A stretch of 53,322 nt of DNA, from NCBI RefSeq assembly GCF_021245735.1, contig NZ_JAJISB010000042.1:1-53322 (forward strand), read 5' to 3'. Position 1 is the first letter of the stretch, and every line of letters begins with the position of its first letter. The notes beneath the pieces were generated by a model. The model was not told where the DNA came from. It ran no database searches and saw only the letters and a list, made by a program, of their open reading frames with translations. Of this stretch, positions 52,679 to 53,322 are shown piece by piece. Source of the DNA: Brevibacillus daliensis. Lineage in GTDB: Bacteria; Bacillota; Bacilli; Brevibacillales; Brevibacillaceae. The position numbers and the translations under genes are program-made.

Positions 52679-53243
52679 AGTAGAGAAAACCAGCTTCTCT
52701 TTTCACCCTTCGCTAAAAGTCTTCGCCCTGCAAGGGGTTAGACTGTCCGCTCCGCACTATTCATCGGGGAAGCTCAAAACGATGTATTCACTGTAAGACT
52801 TGCTGGGGTTCGCTTCTTTCTCCCGATGAATAGCGCTCCGCTGAGATGGGCTTCGCCAAGACGCTCCGTGTGAAAAGAGAAGCTGATGTTTCATGCCTTT
52901 GGTTTTGATTTTAGCTTTTTTAATCGTCTACAGCCCTTGGCAGAAGAAGCACATTTTTTGTCCAAAACCTTTAAGGTCCTACTTAGCTACACAGCAAAGA
53001 GTGCGTGCGGATCAAAAAGTACCCATGAAACACTGCGTAGTATCACATCTTTTTGCACTTTCCGCACTCTTTACTGTGTAGCGGACAGTATTCGCTCTCG
53101 CTGGACCTTAGCGAGTTTGCAGATTAGAAAACTTGGCTTTGCCAAGCCTCTGGCGCAGGTAAAGCCTTAGTTGCACTTATGCAGATAGGAATTTTTATAA
53201 ATTCCTATCTGTCAAAAAATGTGCTTCTTCTGCTAGCTCACTA
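52679..53243. repeat. Two-module palindromic repeat, copy 4 (with insertion)
   Basis: About 565 bp. Module A is 52686-52890 (right arm diverged at two bases). Module B is 52940-53233 with both 20-base arm cores intact. Module B carries about 86 extra bases (about 53125-53212). The insertion holds CTTGGC-TTT-GCCAAG and the perfect 12-bp palindrome AGATAGGAATTT / AAATTCCTATCT (53183-53210). Its left flank CTTAATCCTACTT is shared with copy 3, so the element may extend about 15 bases further left. The right edge is TCACTA. It fills the upstream region of the aminotransferase gene. Confidence 0.88.
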
Positions 53244-53250
53244 TGGAAAA

Positions 53251-53284
53251 GACCCCCTTCTCCCCAAAAGGGAGAAAGGAGTCA
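53251..53284 (-). terminator. Hairpin at the right edge, possible terminator
   Basis: A 14-bp stem with two mismatches: TTCTCCC (53258-53264) pairs with GGGAGAA (53270-53276) and extends outward through GAC/GTC. On the minus strand TTTTCC follows, which fits the end of a gene beyond the window. Confidence 0.4.
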
Positions 53285-53322
53285 TAAATACGTGTTAAAA
53301 CATTGATTTTATAGTAGTGACT

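Noticed and set aside
52583-52680. SAM riboswitch or other leader before the MtnE-like aminotransferase
   Set aside because: Less than 100 bases separate the start from repeat copy 4 and no S-box core is visible there.
1-53322. CRISPR array
   Set aside because: No set of short, evenly spaced direct repeats was found; the repeats present are long dispersed palindromes.

Overview
The window looks like chromosomal DNA from a low-to-mid GC, spore-forming member of the Bacillales. Brevibacillus (for example B. laterosporus) or a close Paenibacillaceae relative is my best guess, inferred from gene content and not tested. The ribosome binding sites are strong AGGAGG types, GTG and TTG starts are frequent, and several gene families are Bacillus-type: AcuABC, CcpA, AroH-AroG fusion, YtxJ, YtfP, YttP, YtrP. 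Their order follows the ytoP/ytfP/yttP/ytrP/rpsD/acuABC/ccpA/aroA/ytxJ neighbourhood of Bacillus subtilis, with insertions. There is no sign of a prophage, CRISPR array, rRNA or tRNA.

Layout. 1-4.9 kb: a small ABM monooxygenase, an M42 aminopeptidase with an unknown partner, a YtfP-type flavoprotein, a candidate small RNA and the first copy of a structured repeat. 4.6-13 kb (minus strand): a TPM-domain/coiled-coil membrane protein, a TVP38/TetR pair, an MBL hydrolase, a GAF-GGDEF protein and a PhoE-like phosphatase. 13-16.4 kb (plus): an S-layer-anchored YcdB-type protein and rpsD with a long leader. 16.4-20.5 kb: a MarR-controlled multidrug efflux operon with a palindromic operator. 20.8-24 kb: a class A penicillin-binding protein, followed by repeat copy 2. 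24.5-27 kb: acuABC, the acetyl-CoA synthetase acetylation switch. 27-29 kb: ccpA-mtn-glutaredoxin. 29.3-38.7 kb: a YdcF-like protein, AroA, an FtsA-like ATPase with beta-grasp-like repeats, YtxJ, small zinc proteins, an M29 aminopeptidase, PadR and a minimal HtrA-like protease.

38.8-47.5 kb (minus) is one co-directional run: Lrp regulator, oppABCDF peptide importer, two short-chain CHR transporters and a gamma-glutamyltransferase. In B. subtilis the ywrABCD genes group the Lrp, CHR and GGT members, and here a peptide importer sits inside that set. The arrangement suggests import and breakdown of (gamma-glutamyl) peptides.

48-51.2 kb is the most distinctive part, an iron-storage nanocompartment locus. 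It encodes an IMEF-type cargo protein with a His-rich tail and a C-terminal encapsulation signal, followed by a family 1 encapsulin shell. A DUF2325 protein with a CxCxxxC motif lies divergently across Fur-box-like palindromes. Downstream, a 157-residue protein of unknown function is read from a promoter whose spacer carries a Fur-like box, with a second Fur-like box just past the expected transcription start. The encapsulin/IMEF pair is a known system; the two iron-controlled neighbours are the less explained part.

Four copies of a ~350-570 bp element (around 4.0, 24.0, 50.2 and 52.7 kb) are each built of two long palindromic modules. Internal stems show compensatory base changes between copies, so the fold itself appears to be maintained. 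This element is the best candidate for an undescribed structure in the window.
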